Below are positions 41,638 to 53,580 of a stretch of 64,000 bases of DNA, one piece after another (the stretch's first letter is position 1; each line of letters begins with the position of its first letter). Position numbers and translations under genes: made by a program. Source of the stretch: Anthoceros angustus (Eukaryota > Streptophyta > Anthocerotopsida > Anthocerotales > Anthocerotaceae); contig MU008196.1 in NCBI GenBank assembly GCA_010909165.1, forward strand, positions 496,001 through 560,000, given 5' to 3'. Below the pieces are notes generated by a model. That model saw only the letters and a program-made list of their open reading frames with translations. It was not told the origin of the DNA and did no database searches.

Positions 41638-42475
41638 CATTTACAACAACGGATTGATGACGTGGCTCCCACTTTGTAGATTACGTTGTAAAAGTCTTTT
41701 TTTTCAAAATTTGATCTTTATTTTTCTAAAAATCTTTATTAACATCACTAATCACAAAAATATTATTGGAAGCCATTTACAACAGCATGCGATGGCGTGG
41801 CTCCCTTGTTGTAGATTCGTTGTAAAAGCCTTTTCTCAAAATTTGTTCTTTATTTCTTCAAAACTCTTTGTTATTATTATTAATCACAAAAATATGTATT
41901 TACAACAGCATGCGATGACGTGGCTCCCTTGTTGTAGATTACGTTGTAAAGTAATTTTCTCAAAATTTGTTCTTTATTTCTTCAAAACTCTTTATTATTA
42001 TTATTAATCACAAAAATATGATTGGAGGCCATTTACAACAGCGATTGATGGCGTGGCTCCTTGTTGTAGATTACGTTGTAAAACATTTTTCTCAAAATTT
42101 GTTCTTTATTTCTTCAAAACTCTTTATTATTATTATTAATCACAAAAATATGATTGGAGGCCATTTACAACAGCGATTGATGACGTGGCTTTCTTGTTAG
42201 AGAAAAATGTTCTTTATTTTTTGTTAACTCTTTATTATTATTATTATTAATCACAAAAATATGATTGGAGGCCATTTACAACAACGATTGATGACATGGC
42301 TCCCTTGTTGTAGATTACGTTGTAAAGTAATTTTCTCAAAATGTGTTCTTTATTTTTTGTTAACTCTTTATTATTATTATTAATCACAAAAAATATGATA
42401 GGAGGCCATTTACAACAGCGATTGATGACGTGGTTCTTTTGTTGTAGATTACGTTGTAAAGCATTTTTCTTCAAA
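41638..42475. repeat. Tandem array of ~130-bp units, seven copies
   Basis: Units begin CATTTACAACA at about 41,638, 41,774, 41,893, 42,030, 42,162, 42,273 and 42,407. Each carries GATGACGTGGCTCC, TTGTTGTAGATTACGTTGTA and an ATTATTATTAATCACAAAAA tail. TTTACAAC near the start and GTTGTAAA about 45 bp later form an inverted repeat in most units. Weak open frames in the array are by-products. Confidence 0.92.
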
Positions 42476-42774
42476 ATGTGAGGCGGGGAGGGCTATTTTA
42501 AATTTGATTGGGGTTATTTTGTGGGGGCATGATGAGCGTCCATTCAAAATGCGGGCGTGCCACTCGGCTCGCACTCCATTAATCCCAGCCCTTACACACG
42601 ATGCATGGAGAGGAAAAAGTTGAGAGGGGCTAGTGCTCTAATACTAATCGTCACGCTCTTTAGCATTTTCTTTAGTGTTCTTATTGTGGCGGTACCACCT
42701 CTATGCCCACAAGCAAGTGCGCCTTGCCCGATGGTACATGTTCGTACATGCTTACCTTTCGCGAGCCATTGTAT

Positions 42775-44475
42775 GGCCAGCCATTGTCGGGCGTTAGGCG
42801 CCATTGTTAGGCGTTATTTGGGCGCCATTGTTGGGCGTTGGGCACCATTGTCGGCGTTGGGCGCCATTGTTGGGCGTTAATTGGGCGCCATTGTTGGGCA
42901 TTAATTGCGCCATTGTTGGGTGTTAGGCGCCATTGTTGGGCCATTGTTGGGCGTTAATTGGGCGCCATTGTTGGGCGTTAATTGGGCCATTGTTGGGCGT
43001 TAATTGGTACCATTGTTGGGTGTTGGGCGCCATTGTTAGGCGTTAATTGGGCACCATAGTTGGACGTTAGGCGCCATTGTTGGGCGTTAATTGGGCGCCA
43101 TTGTTGGGTGTTGGGCGCCATTGTTGGGCATTAATTGGGCGCCATTGTTGTGCGTTGGGCGCCATTATTATTGGGCGTTATTTGGGCACCATTCTATGGC
43201 CAACCACTGTCGGGCGTTGGGCGCCATTGTTGGGCATTGGGCGCCATTGTTGGGCGTTAATTGGGCACCATAATTGGGCATTGGGTGCCATTGTTAGGCG
43301 TTATTTGGGCGCCATTGTTGTTGGGCGTTGGGCACCATTGAATGGCAAGCCATTGTCGGGCGTTGGGTGCCATTGTATGGCAAGCCATTGACGGGCGCCA
43401 TAGTTAGGCATTAATTAGGCGCCATTATTGTTGGGCGTTGGGCACCTTTGAATGGCAAGCCATTGTCGGGCGTTGGGCGCCATTGTATGACAAGCCATTG
43501 ACGGGCGCCATAGTTAGGCATTAATTGCGCCATTATTGTTGGGCGTTGGGCACCATTGAATGACAAGCCATTGTTGGGCGCCATTGTATGACAAGCCATT
43601 GACGGGCCCTGGGCACCATTGTATAGCCGATCATATTTGTCGGGCGCAAGCACGGTTAACATTTCATCTTGGAAGGTTGATTATCTTTGTTTATCCAGAG
43701 AAAGGCTAGACAAGCTATAGCTTGGCATGGTTACTTGCTGCTACCATTGGCAAAAGTACCCATGGAAATTGGATCAACAGTGACAAAGGCATTGTAAGGT
43801 GTACAAATCAATTGGGAGTATGTTCGAAAAGGGACTCATAGTACGAGTCCCGCCTCATCGTACATGTTCGAGTTCCCACACGTTCAGGCGTCTTGGAAAT
43901 TTGAATCAGTGTATATTAGTAAATAGATTGGGGGTTTAGATTTTGATGGGGAGGTGGCGGTTCCGCCTTTTTGGGCCATATGAAGTTCTAATGCTTCCAT
44001 ATAGTCTTTTAATCATCTAGTTGGGCGTTAGGCGCCATTGCGTAGCTCTAGGCGGTTCCTCGGAAAATCTCTGAGATTACTTCAAGGATAAGTATGTCTT
44101 TGCATTGTTGCTTTCTCGACTACATACTCTTTCCTTTAGGGAAGTGGGGCGGGGATAACGAGGAAGAGTTTTGATGGGGGTGGAAGGCAGGGAGAGAGGG
44201 GTGGGGTATTTTAAATTTGCCATATTGTATTGGGCGCCATTGTTGGGCGTTAATTGAGTGCCATAGTTGAGCGTTGGGCGCCATTATTGTTAGGCGTTGG
44301 GCGCCATTATTGTTGGACGTTGGGCGCCATTATTGTTGGGCGTTGGGCGCCATTATTGTTGGGCGTTGGGCACCATTATTGGGCGTTAATTGTGCGCCAT
44401 AGTTGAGTATTGTGCGCCATTATTGTTGGGTGTTTGGGCGCCATTGTTGGACGTTATTTGGGCACCATTGTGTGG
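42775..44475. repeat. GGCGCCATTGTTGGGCGTTA minisatellite
   Basis: Dozens of imperfect units of GGGCGCCATTGTTGGGCGTT with or without AATT fill 42,775-43,640. A second block is at 44,225-44,475 and a stray unit lies at 44,020-44,035. The intervening 43,640-44,220 is unique-looking noncoding sequence. The unit centre GGCGCC is palindromic. Long frames of G-A-I-V-G-R-type peptides are translations of the repeat. Confidence 0.93.
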
Positions 44476-44599
44476 GAGGGAAAACCCCGGGGCTTCCGAG
44501 GCTTCCCCCTCTAGCGGCCACACTTATCCCACTGTCGTTTCGTACGTTGGGTTTCGTCCCATGAGACTTGTGTGAAAGGTTGAGTCTTGCGGAAAACAA

Positions 44600-47500
44600 T
44601 CGCTACCTACAGTGACACAACTTCTCAGCCTTCTAAACAAGCAAGGCACCCTCTACTCTCCCTCTTACAGCAGCTGCACCACTTGCACTGCTCCAAAAAA
44701 TCACCAATCCTCGACCTACAACGACACAACACAATTGCAGGTCCTGCCTTAGCAGTGAGGAACCTATCACGGGCGTCCAGGGACCCCCTGATCCACACCG
44801 TCCCTACTTCTAAGACCTACTTCTAAGACCTCTCTTCTCCACTCTGGGAGCGCCCTTTTACTTGCAGATTTGGGATTCGTCCCTTAGGCTCTGCCTGTGG
44901 CCTTCCACTAACACCTACACTCTAATCCTCTACTCATCTCCTCATCTCCTCATCTTCCTCCTATTATAACCTCAGTTCGGGCTTACTGGCCTCGGCTCGC
45001 CCTTACGGCACAACTGCCTGGGGTCGGCCTCCACCAGCAAGTTCTTCCTTGGGCCGGTTGCTATGAGTTTGACACGGGCGGTGAGAACCTCCGAGTCTTT
45101 CCTGTAGTCTACCCTCAAGCCGAGAGTTCCACAGGCATTGCCACACACCCAAAGCAAAGCAATTTCACAGCAACCATTCACAAGGGGAGCAACTCGTTTA
45201 GGCACTTGCGGTGAGCAAGTCCTCCACCAAACACTCAGACCATGACTTCCTCTCTACGGTGACTGCGTTGGCTCACGGTACACGAAATTCCTTTACAAGG
45301 GCAAAGGACTCGATGTATGGGCGCAAGGCGTGATACTTTACTTTGTGAAATCCTCCTCCTCTTATAGGAGGCCTTCCACATACAACCTCCCCTTAGGTGA
45401 CCCTCTGCGGTCACCTTTTCCAATATTCTATTATTTCCTACATGACATTTAATGCACATCTAAGTCTCTTGTCGATCCTTGGTAAATTCTATTCTAGTAA
45501 CTTCACCTAAGATCATCCTTAAAGGATGTCAGTCTACATCACTTATCCTTCCTATTTTTCCTCTCATCATTTATGGTCTTTGACCATTCTAGTCCTCATC
45601 TTCTTTGGGGGTGGCGTCCTTGTGGATTGGCTCCCTCGCCCTCCTTTTGCTCTGTCCCTTCCCAGATCTTCTTCCTAGTGTGGGGCAAGTACCATTGCCC
45701 CTTCCTTCCATCATCATCATCATCATGAGGACCCAATGTCCTCCTCTTATAGGAGGCCTTCCACATACAACCTCCCTTGCTTCTCTTCCTTCTCCGCGCT
45801 GGCGCGCTCCTTCTTCAATCACCCTACCGCGGTAGTCGGCGGACTACGGGGGACCTACCATGGTAGTCGTCCTATCTCTTCTCTTCCTTCTTCATCATGA
45901 CACGGGTTGAAATCCTCTTTGCTCCTTTCCTCTTTTTGGTTTGTCCATACCTATCATGGAGCATGTCTTCAAAGGATCTTTCCCCATTGTTCCGATGTTC
46001 TTCCTTGGGCCTTCTTTGCATTGGTCTCCTCCCACCGCCTTGTCTCCTCCCCTTCGTGGGGTGAGAATTTCTCACCCTCCCCTTCCTCGTGGTCGGACCC
46101 GTCCTTGTCTCCTCCGGTGGGTTGTCTCCCACCACCTTCTTGTGGTGCTCCTCCGGGGTATGCCACCGACCCCGGCTCCTTCATCCTCGGAGGCCTCCGG
46201 CCCGACTCCCCATCAGCCGCGCCCCTGCCCTAGGTGATCAGCGGACTACCGTGGTAGGGTGACTACCATGGTAGTCGGCGGACTACCGTGGTAGGTGACC
46301 CCAGTGTGGCCCCCTCCTTGCTCTCCGCGCCATCTTCCCTCCTTGGCGCCGTGGTCTCTCCTCCGTCTCCTATCTCCTCGGACTCCTCGGAGTCCATATC
46401 ACTTGTGGCCTCATCAAAATCTGAGGCCTCCGGCTGCACCTGTTGCAGCTTCTTCCAGTCATCATCATAAGGACCCAATGTCCTCCTCTTGGCCAATCGC
46501 AATACCTCGTTGTTGGCCTTCAATATCCTGTTGTGAAGGTGGGCGCCCAGACTATGATATTGCATTTGGAGATCATCCAACTTCGTGGGCCACTCTCCAT
46601 CTTCACACCTACCCTTGTAGGCATCCCTTGAGGTGGTCAATTCCCCCACCTTCACATAGAGGGTCACATTCTCCTCCCTTGTTTCTCTTAGCTGGTTGGC
46701 CAATTTCGCCTGAAGGGCATAATCTGCCCAAAACCTTCTCTTCCTCACCACCAGCATTCTATGCACCACCTTCTTGTGGTGCTCTTCCTCTTGGGACCTC
46801 CTCCGCTCTAGGTCCGCTAATTGCTGGGCAAGCCCCTCCTTCTCCGCTTGCCACGCTCCTCCTCCTCCTCCTTGCTCTGCGCCATCTTCCCTCCAAGACC
46901 TTCTCCGCTTCTCCTCTAAATTGTACCGGGTCCTTCGCAATTCTTTTTCCATGTCCCGGATTTTGATGGCTTGAGTAGCCATCACTTGCTCCTGCGCATC
47001 CACTTGCTGGACCGCCTGCTTCTCTCTTCCTAGAGCCTCAGCCTTGCTTTTCCTCTCCTGCTCTAGTTGGGCGAAATGCTCCTCCGCCTTTTGCCTCCAT
47101 GAGTCTCTTTGGGTGGTTGCCCGGAGAGCTTTCTCCTCCGTTTGGGCCAACCTTCCCTCCAAGACCTTCTCCGCTCTCTGCTGGTCCACAAGATCCCGCT
47201 GGAGCTTCTCCACAGCCTTTTCCAACTTGGCTGCCTTCTCGTCGGACTCCATGGCCTCTAGCTGCCACTTGGTCCCTGCTCTTCTTTCCGCCATCTCTTG
47301 GGCCTTATTTGCCCGAACTTCCTCTTGACACGCCCATAAGGAGGCTGCTAGCTCCCTAGCCCCCTTCAAGTCCACACGACTGAGTGCCTCGGAAGAACTC
47401 AACAAATCTCCTAGGGGCCCAAACTCCGCCCCTGCTGGCCTCTTGCTGGAAATTTCCAGCTCCCTCGCACTCCCACACATCGGCTGCGTGGGCCCTCTCA

Positions 47501-48070
47501 CCGCCGCCTCATCCGCCTTCCACCCCAGCGGGTGATGGCCTGGCGCGCCATGCCTCCCTGGCCGTCCCTCCTTCCTCTTCCCTACCCGCCGAGGGCTCGC
47601 CCTACGGGGTGCCCGCCATCATGGTAGTCTGCACGTGGTAGGTGGCTACCTACCACAGAGTCCGCACCCACCGGTAGGCCGGGTGCTTCTTCTAGGCACC
47701 CACGAAATGGTGGGGACTCCTCCCACCCTTGGGGCTGTCACCCCTACCGTGGTAGTCTGCCCCTCATAGACTACCACCTGGCCCTCTACGGCCGGATTTT
47801 GCTCTCCTCCTCCTTGCTCCTCTTATGGGGGAAAGGCCTCCCACTCCGGCAACCTTGTTGCCTCCACCTCCTCTATCCTTGGGCCTGGTGCGCTTGTGGA
47901 GGTCTGTCCTCCCATGGTCTTCCTTAGAGCAAAGGGCAAGGGCCGCTCTAAGCTCGGCTGGAGGTGGATAATCTCGAAAGGATGCCAAGCATCCTCAAGC
48001 TCCTTGCTGGTTAGAAGCCCCTCCGTCTCCCACAAATGCACCAAGTAGGTGCTTAGGTAACATGGCCTTG
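44600..48070 (-). mobile_element. Coiled-coil-gag LTR element (minus strand), partial
   Basis: Minus-strand order: N-terminal gag part (48,044-47,823), repeat-bearing linker with CTACC/GGTAG motifs (47,780-47,625), coiled coil (47,501-46,263), C-terminal tail (46,135-45,872), then noncoding 3' sequence (45,600-44,600) colinear with 6,560-5,557. No protease, RT or integrase is present. It may be a gag-only derivative or a deleted element. Confidence 0.65.
46263..47501 (-). pseudogene. Long coiled-coil gag-like ORF
   Basis: An uninterrupted 412-codon minus-strand frame, without an ATG at its left edge, so it is probably a piece of a longer protein. It is dominated by E, K, Q, A and R heptads (residues about 40-330), with T-R-E-E-N-V-T-L-Y and L-D-D-L-Q-M-Q-Y-H-S-L-G-A-H-L as landmarks also found at 10.2-10.35 kb. 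The acidic tail contains E-A-S-D-F-D-E-A-T-S-D-M. It matches the broken plus-strand copy at 9.47-10.37 kb and the minus-strand tail at 6.9-7.3 kb. I read it as the structural protein of the element from context; no known domain was identified. Confidence 0.55.
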
Positions 48071-48084
48071 GCCCTTCTTCTGTT

Positions 48085-48264
48085 TACTTTATATCATGCA
48101 TTCAGCTAAGACACTTAGGCTAGAAAGCATAACACACAAAAGAGAGTATGTATTAATGAACAAAGAATATTTTAAATACAAAATTGATATGTCTCTTGAG
48201 TTACGTATCTAACCTCTAGTATAGAAACTAGGGTATAAACTATGTTAGGGTTTCATTTCTAACA
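48085..48264 (-). mobile_element. Copia-type 3' LTR
   Basis: On the minus strand TTTAGTGGGAG (48,275-48,265) is a typical copia polypurine tract, followed directly by TGTTAGAAATGAAACCC, a typical copia LTR start. The LTR is AT-rich. The low-coordinate end is approximate, and the adjoining element at 48,070 begins without a clear border. Confidence 0.6.
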
Positions 48265-48519
48265 CTCCCACTAAACCAACATGGTTTATACAACCATAGG
48301 TTTGAACTTATAATCATTGTATACCATTCGTGACTACTCTCGGTGACATAAGCGTATTCCTCAACAGACACCACATGGAGCTCCTAACAGTCTTCCTTAT
48401 ATCTTTCTTATTTGGCTATACATTCGTGATTGATTACATGAACAAACATAAAGATGAAGACACGCTCTGGAGCCTCACCATGCAAGCCACTTGGAGTCCT
48501 CGACACCAACATGAAGGCA

Positions 48520-49830
48520 GCTAGCGATCTTGGCGGGAGTGGGCCCACCTTGAACTGATGCGACAACCAAAACCGCAAGTAGGCGAGTGCATGACGCCCT
48601 CCCAATTCTTGGCGCCCTCCGGTGAGGTGTGGCGCGACTTTGTGGCCGACGGGCGCACAATCCCGTGTTGTTGTAGCAAGGGGTCCGTTCCCAAGAGAAT
48701 GATAAGCTCCGTTTGGCACGTTTTCAACCGATTCTCATCCCAACGTCACGGTCATTCGGACCCGAGCGCGTGCGTGCACGGTCCTACGACTAACCACTCT
48801 TAACGTTCACCGAATAGGCCCGGTGTGGCCAAACGTTTAAGGACTCGTTCGCGTCCGTACCCGATCAGTCCGTTCCTCGTTCGTCTAGTCTACTCTCCCT
48901 ACCTCTCTCCACACTCTCTCGTCACTTCTTGAAAAAGAGCGGGTGGGCTGCGTGGCTCGGACCTCCTCAAATCGTTCCGCTTCTCCGTCGAGCTCGCATG
49001 CCCTCCCGAGTTCCTCACAGCGTTTCGGTCAGATTCGGCCGGGCCGCTGCTCTGGACGAGCAAGGGTCCCTGATCGTTTCCACCTGCACACACCACCACA
49101 CGTTGGTCATCACCGGGACCTTGATCGGTCTCTCGGGTATCGTGCACCTTTCGATGACTCAAGGCACACGTTAGCCAAGATGTACAAGGGTCTACAACGA
49201 AACGCGGTGTCCACCCCAAGAGAAAGATACTTTACTAGAGCAGCTTCAGCCCTCTTATACCACGCCCAAGTGCGGCGTCTTTATTACACCTATTACGAAG
49301 TGGTGGCCATTTGCCTGCTAATCAAATACCATCTTCCCCCCTCCCGCCTATCTCCGTCGTCGGCGGTGGGCCTGGGAGTGCCCTTGGTTCCGCCTCGGCG
49401 CCGATGACCCCACTCCTTGCCCTGACAGTTGCGGCGCACCCAATCGGATGATCCGCGAGGCGGGACCCCTTCCCCTTCCCGAGACCCTGTCAGGTTGGGC
49501 TACCGGCGGCGGTCTGACAACCGCGGTAACCACCACATCCTCCTCTCCTGGCCTCGGAGTGGGTCCCATACAGCAAGGGTCCTGATCGCCTCCTGAGCAA
49601 GTCGAGGGTGACTCCCTCTCTCCTCTTGAGTCTGAACCTCGGGATCCGGTCTCGACTCCGGGGTCCAATCTTCAGAAGTCGGCCTTATTTCCAGAGTCCG
49701 GACCTCAAGGTCCGATCTCGTCTTTGGGGTTCGGACCTCAGGGTCCGACCTTATTACCAGGGTCCGGACCTCAAGTCCCGGACCCCCGACCACTTGACCC
49801 TCGACCGTTGGGGGCCCATCCTCGCTCACC
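48520..49830. repeat. LTR-like block, inverted partner of 20.70-22.00 kb
   Basis: Matches 22,000-20,700 in reverse orientation along its length, including GGCGCACAATCCCGTGT, the AAACGTTTAAGGACTCG segment, a TCCGATTGGGTGCGCC-type palindromic region at 49,430-49,460 and the GGTCCGGACC repeat array at 49,610-49,800. A short part of it also lies at 41.4 kb. No coding capacity. Confidence 0.75.
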
Positions 49831-49984
49831 GGCCCCCCTTCCTGGCTTGGGTCCGGTTGGTTTCCTCCTCCCCCACCCCTTTCGGGGCCCTCGTTCCTAT
49901 CCTCCCTGGCTGGTTGCGGCTGAGTTACCTCAAGGCCTGTTACGTTGGCCGCGTTCTGCTCCTCCTGAGGCTCCTCTCCACCGC

Positions 49985-50035
49985 TGGATACTTTACTTCA
50001 TGAAATCCTCCTCCTCTTATAGGAGGCCTTGCAAG
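49985..50035 (+). repeat. Short LTR fragment with the CTTATAGGAGG motif
   Basis: GAAATCCTCCTCCTCTTATA and the following GGAGGCC match 45,345-45,380 and 6,298-6,325. A fourth partial copy is at 45,736-45,755. This is a scrap of the coiled-coil-gag element's noncoding end. Confidence 0.75.
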
Positions 50036-50045
50036 GTGTGCCCGT

Positions 50046-50405
50046 TTGTTCCTTTCTGGTGAGTATTCTACGAAGTACAAGCCCCGTGATATCGCTCCTG
50101 ACCTGTGGAATGAAATTCTGGTGGAGGAAAGAGTGAGGTCCCAGCAAGAGATGTCTCTCCAGAAACGCACTGTCATGGAAAGGAAGAACAATCCAAATGC
50201 CAAGCCCTATGCACACTTTGGAAATGGAGGACAGCCTGGTTTTAACAGACGTTTTCTTTTGAAGTATGGGAGGCGACCAGGAGGAGGAGAAAGTTGCGTG
50301 GCATCAAAATGGAGTGGGTTGCTAAGTTGGAAGCTCGGGATCGTGAGCAGGTCCCTTATCCAGAGCCCAAGTTAGTTCCATTGGAGCCTGTTTTCGCTAG
50401 TGTGG
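50046..50405 (+). pseudogene. Unidentified coding-like fragment
   Basis: The frame 50,046-50,250 reads E-Y-S-T-K-Y-K-P-R-D-I-A-P-D-L-W-N-E-I-L, then K-P-Y-A-H-F-G-N-G-G-Q-P-G-F-N. A second frame (about 50,290-50,405) continues with K-M-E-W-V-A-K-L-E-A-R-D-R and stops at about 50,419. The codon composition and charged helical sequence look like real protein, in two frames, possibly separated by a lost intron or a frameshift. I do not recognise the family. The left side is cut by LTR sequence. Confidence 0.4.
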
Positions 50406-50639
50406 GAGGGAAGATGTGAATGTTGAAAGACTGTCCCTTGAAAACACTTGTACCTCGGTCAGCTGGTTCCCGGATAACGCCGATGGAAGTAAATGTTGCT
50501 GCAAAGTTTTGAAGTGTTTATCGTGTTAATCCATGTGTGTGTGAGGGTTCCATCAGGAGAGCACGTTGGCTGTCATCATGGCATCTTCCTCAGTTTTAAG
50601 GTATTGCAAATAATGTCGCTTGATTTGCTTATTGCCCTT

Positions 50640-51530
50640 GGTGAGCACACCCACTAACCGATGTATCTGCGTGTTTAAGGATATTGAATGGACTCGGTGT
50701 AGCTGTCCAAGAATGCTCTCTCGGGGTTGATGGAAGATGAAAGCACTTGGTGAAATCCAGCATGAAAGAGCTTGGGTAAGCTAATTCCACAACCGTGGTC
50801 GCCATGTTAGATTGGGTTTGTGACTTGTCCAGTAACTGATGTGTTTGTGTGTTCAAGGATATTGGATGGTCTTGATGAGCTATCCAAGAATGCTCCTTCG
50901 AGTTGATGTACAAGTGAAATCCTCGCCATGATAGAGCTTGGGGTATGCTAATTTCGCACTTGTGGTTGCGTGCAATGTTGGGTTGGGTTTGTGACTTGTC
51001 CACTAACCGATGTATCTGCGTGTTTAAGGATATTGGATAGTCTTGATGCATGTCGATCAAGAATGCTCTCTGGGGTTGATGGAAGATGAAAGCACCGTGA
51101 AATCCATGCATGAAAGAGCTTGGGTAAGCTAATTCCACAAGTGGTCAAGCGTGCCATGTTAGATTGGGTTTGTGACTTGTCCAAGAATCGATGTGTTTGT
51201 GTGTTCAAGGATATTGGATGGTCTTGATGAGCTATCCAAGAATGCTCCGAGGATGTTAAGTGTGAAATCCTCGCCATGATAGAGCTTGGGGTATGCTAAT
51301 TTCGCAGCTTGTGGTTGCATGCAATGTTGGGTTGGGTTTGTGACTTGTCCACTAACTGATGTATCTGCGTGTTTAAGGATATTGGATAGTCTTCAAGCTG
51401 TCGATCAAGAATGCTCCTTCGGGGTTGACAGAGGCACTGGTGAAATCCGCAGCATGAAAGAGCTTTGGGCAAGCTAATTCTGCTGGTGGTTGTGTGCGTT
51501 GTTGGGTTGGGTTTGTGACTTGAATCTTAT
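50640..51530. repeat. Satellite of ~172-bp units, five copies
   Basis: TGTGACTTGTCC recurs at about 50,820, 50,991, 51,171 and 51,340, with a diverged start at 51,512. Each unit contains GATGTATCTGCGTGTTTAAGG or a close variant and AAGAATGCTC. Alternate units resemble each other more (TAACCGATGTATCTGCG versus GATGTGTTTGTGTGTTC), so a higher-order dimer is likely. The minus-strand frames through it are repeat translations. Confidence 0.92.
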
Positions 51531-51614
51531 ATTCCTCTTGATAGGCTCAACATGCATCCTTCTGCTCATGAACTGCATGTATAATGGCCTTCACGTCCGG
51601 GAGCATGTTCATAG

Positions 51615-51646
51615 GAGCATCACGGCCTTAGAGTGCCGTGATGCTC
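51615..51646. repeat. Perfect 12-bp-arm hairpin
   Basis: GAGCATCACGGC, then the loop CTTAGAGT, then GCCGTGATGCTC. A mutated version of the same hairpin (AGCATCACGGCCTTCAAGTG, then CCATGATGCTCC) is at about 51,740-51,773. No T-run follows. Confidence 0.88.
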
Positions 51647-52405
51647 GTGCTATAACAATTGAACCTTCTTTTCCTCGTGCATCAACATACATCCTGCTGC
51701 TGAACCTGCACGCTTCAAGTCCAGGAGCATGTCTTTTAGCATAGCATCACGGCCTTCAAGTGCCATGATGCTCCTGCTTCGAAAATAGTGGGAATCTAAC
51801 AAGGCGTTATGTTGTAAAATGCGATCCTATGCCTCAAAAAACACCTAAGGACTAGACTGGTGGATCTAGCCCATGAAAGGGTCCTCAAACTTGCCTGCAA
51901 TACTTACACACATATGTGTATGTAGTGAATTGGAGGATGCACGCCAAGCCTAAGGTTTGTGATTGATTGATTGTTGAAAGAGGATTCTTTGGATGTTGAG
52001 TGGTCGGGACCTACAGTAGACATGTATGTGTCTATGATGAAGCTGGAAGGGCCGCGGGCCTAGGTGTTTCTGGTACACTAAGCGATTGTTGAGCGAGGGC
52101 GGTGGATGAGGTAGTTGTCGGGACACCTTGGTAGGCAAGTTCATGGATAGAATTGGCATGTGAAGTTTTAGGGGTTGCTAAGTGCAGAATGGTATCCGGA
52201 TGCTCAATTCACGGTGAATTTATCGTATCTCTCCTTCGTTGTGGGACGAGATAGGCGAGATTGTCTGAGGGCAGCTCGTCGAAGATCGGCCAAACTCTGG
52301 GACTCCCATCTCACAGTATGCAGATATGTTCTACTCCCATTTACGGGTGCCCACCGTACCTCCATCTTGCTTTTTGTTTCCTTTGGCTCTTGTTCTGTTG
52401 CAATT

Positions 52406-53420
52406 CTATGGTCTTGATGCTCGCAATTCTATGGTCTTGATGCTCGCAATTCTTGTTATGCTCGATGGCAACATAGCGGGGTGTAATTCAGTTCGCACAT
52501 GGTAGGGCATGAGCGCAAGGCACTTGAGAGGGCCTTCTTGCATAGCTTTCGGTGAGCAAGGGCTTCGGCACCATGTCAGCAGGACATGTAAGCTTGCTCT
52601 TACCGAGCTATGCAAGAAGAAGGCGTGGTTGCACCCGAATAAATCCTCCCTAACCATGCTGATTCCTGTCTTCTCACAGAGGTATACTTCAGGCGTCATG
52701 GGGTTGTTGATGCTGTCTCCATCACTGATCAGTCTTACAGTCTTCGTTGGGTGGCCTCTTGGCATGCAAGTTGTTGTTGGTATGAACGAAGCAGGCTTGA
52801 CAATCCACTCTTGTTTGCGTGGTGGAGGAGCGAGTTCTGCTTTCAAATTGCCAACAGGTTAGAACCAACTTGGTGTGTTTCTTGTTGGAGGGACTCTGAG
52901 AGGCTCCTTAGCAACAGGGAGTCTCTTCTTCAACTCTTGGAGCTTCTTGATGAGGCGATTTTCTCTGGTCTCCAACATCTTTGACATGCGGCGCCAGTAT
53001 CTCATCTTGCACCTAGTCTCACCGACTGTAGCTATTGCCCACTTCGGCATCTTTCCGTGCACCTCACAGCGAGGAGGTGCAATAGGGTAGCTGCAGTGGC
53101 GTCGAACAGCAACATGAGGATATCTTGAAGGTGCAGCAGCAGCAGGGTCTCTAGAAGTAGTGGGAGCGGTCGCCGCCACAACATGTTCTCTGGACGCGTG
53201 CTTCTCCATGTTTGGCTCCGTTTCCATATCCCCTTGGGCAACATGGTAGGCCTTCTCGTCAGAGTTAGAGACTCGAATCGGAAAGGCAGGTGTTCTGGGT
53301 CCGAGCACCATCTTTCATCTGGGGAGAGGAGCAATGGTTCAGAAGTGGCGTTGGGTCTAAGCTCTAGCTCCGGTGCTGGCTGTGGCAGAAGATGCTCTGC
53401 GCTTGCTTTCACTCACTTTT
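52406..53420 (-). pseudogene. Hypothetical minus-strand coding remnant
   Basis: Two adjoining minus-strand frames (53,311-52,859 and 52,846-52,406) could be parts of one protein split by a stop and a frameshift. The first ends in a basic helical segment with C-K-M-R-Y-W-R-R-M-S-K-M-L-E-T-R-E-N-R and K-K-L-Q-E-L-K-K-R-L. No known domain. It could equally be chance in a GC-balanced region. Confidence 0.25.
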
Positions 53421-53580
53421 GAAGCTGTTGGCTTGAAGTCTACATGTGCGACAGGATTGCAGGAGTAACCGTTTTCTGGCTGATCATGGCGGCGTGGTAC
53501 AAGGTTTAGGGTTTTAGTTTATCTTCATCTAAACATACTCTATAAATCCTGCTCAACTACGTGTCAGCAATGAGTGGGAG

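Noticed and set aside
42557-43662. Open frames with G-A-I-V-G-R-Y-type peptides
   Set aside because: Translations of the minisatellite; the pattern follows the DNA unit and continues through stops in neighbouring units.
50629-51277. Minus-strand frames in the 172-bp satellite, with repeated peptide blocks
   Set aside because: The peptide repeat mirrors the DNA repeat, and indels between units change the frame.
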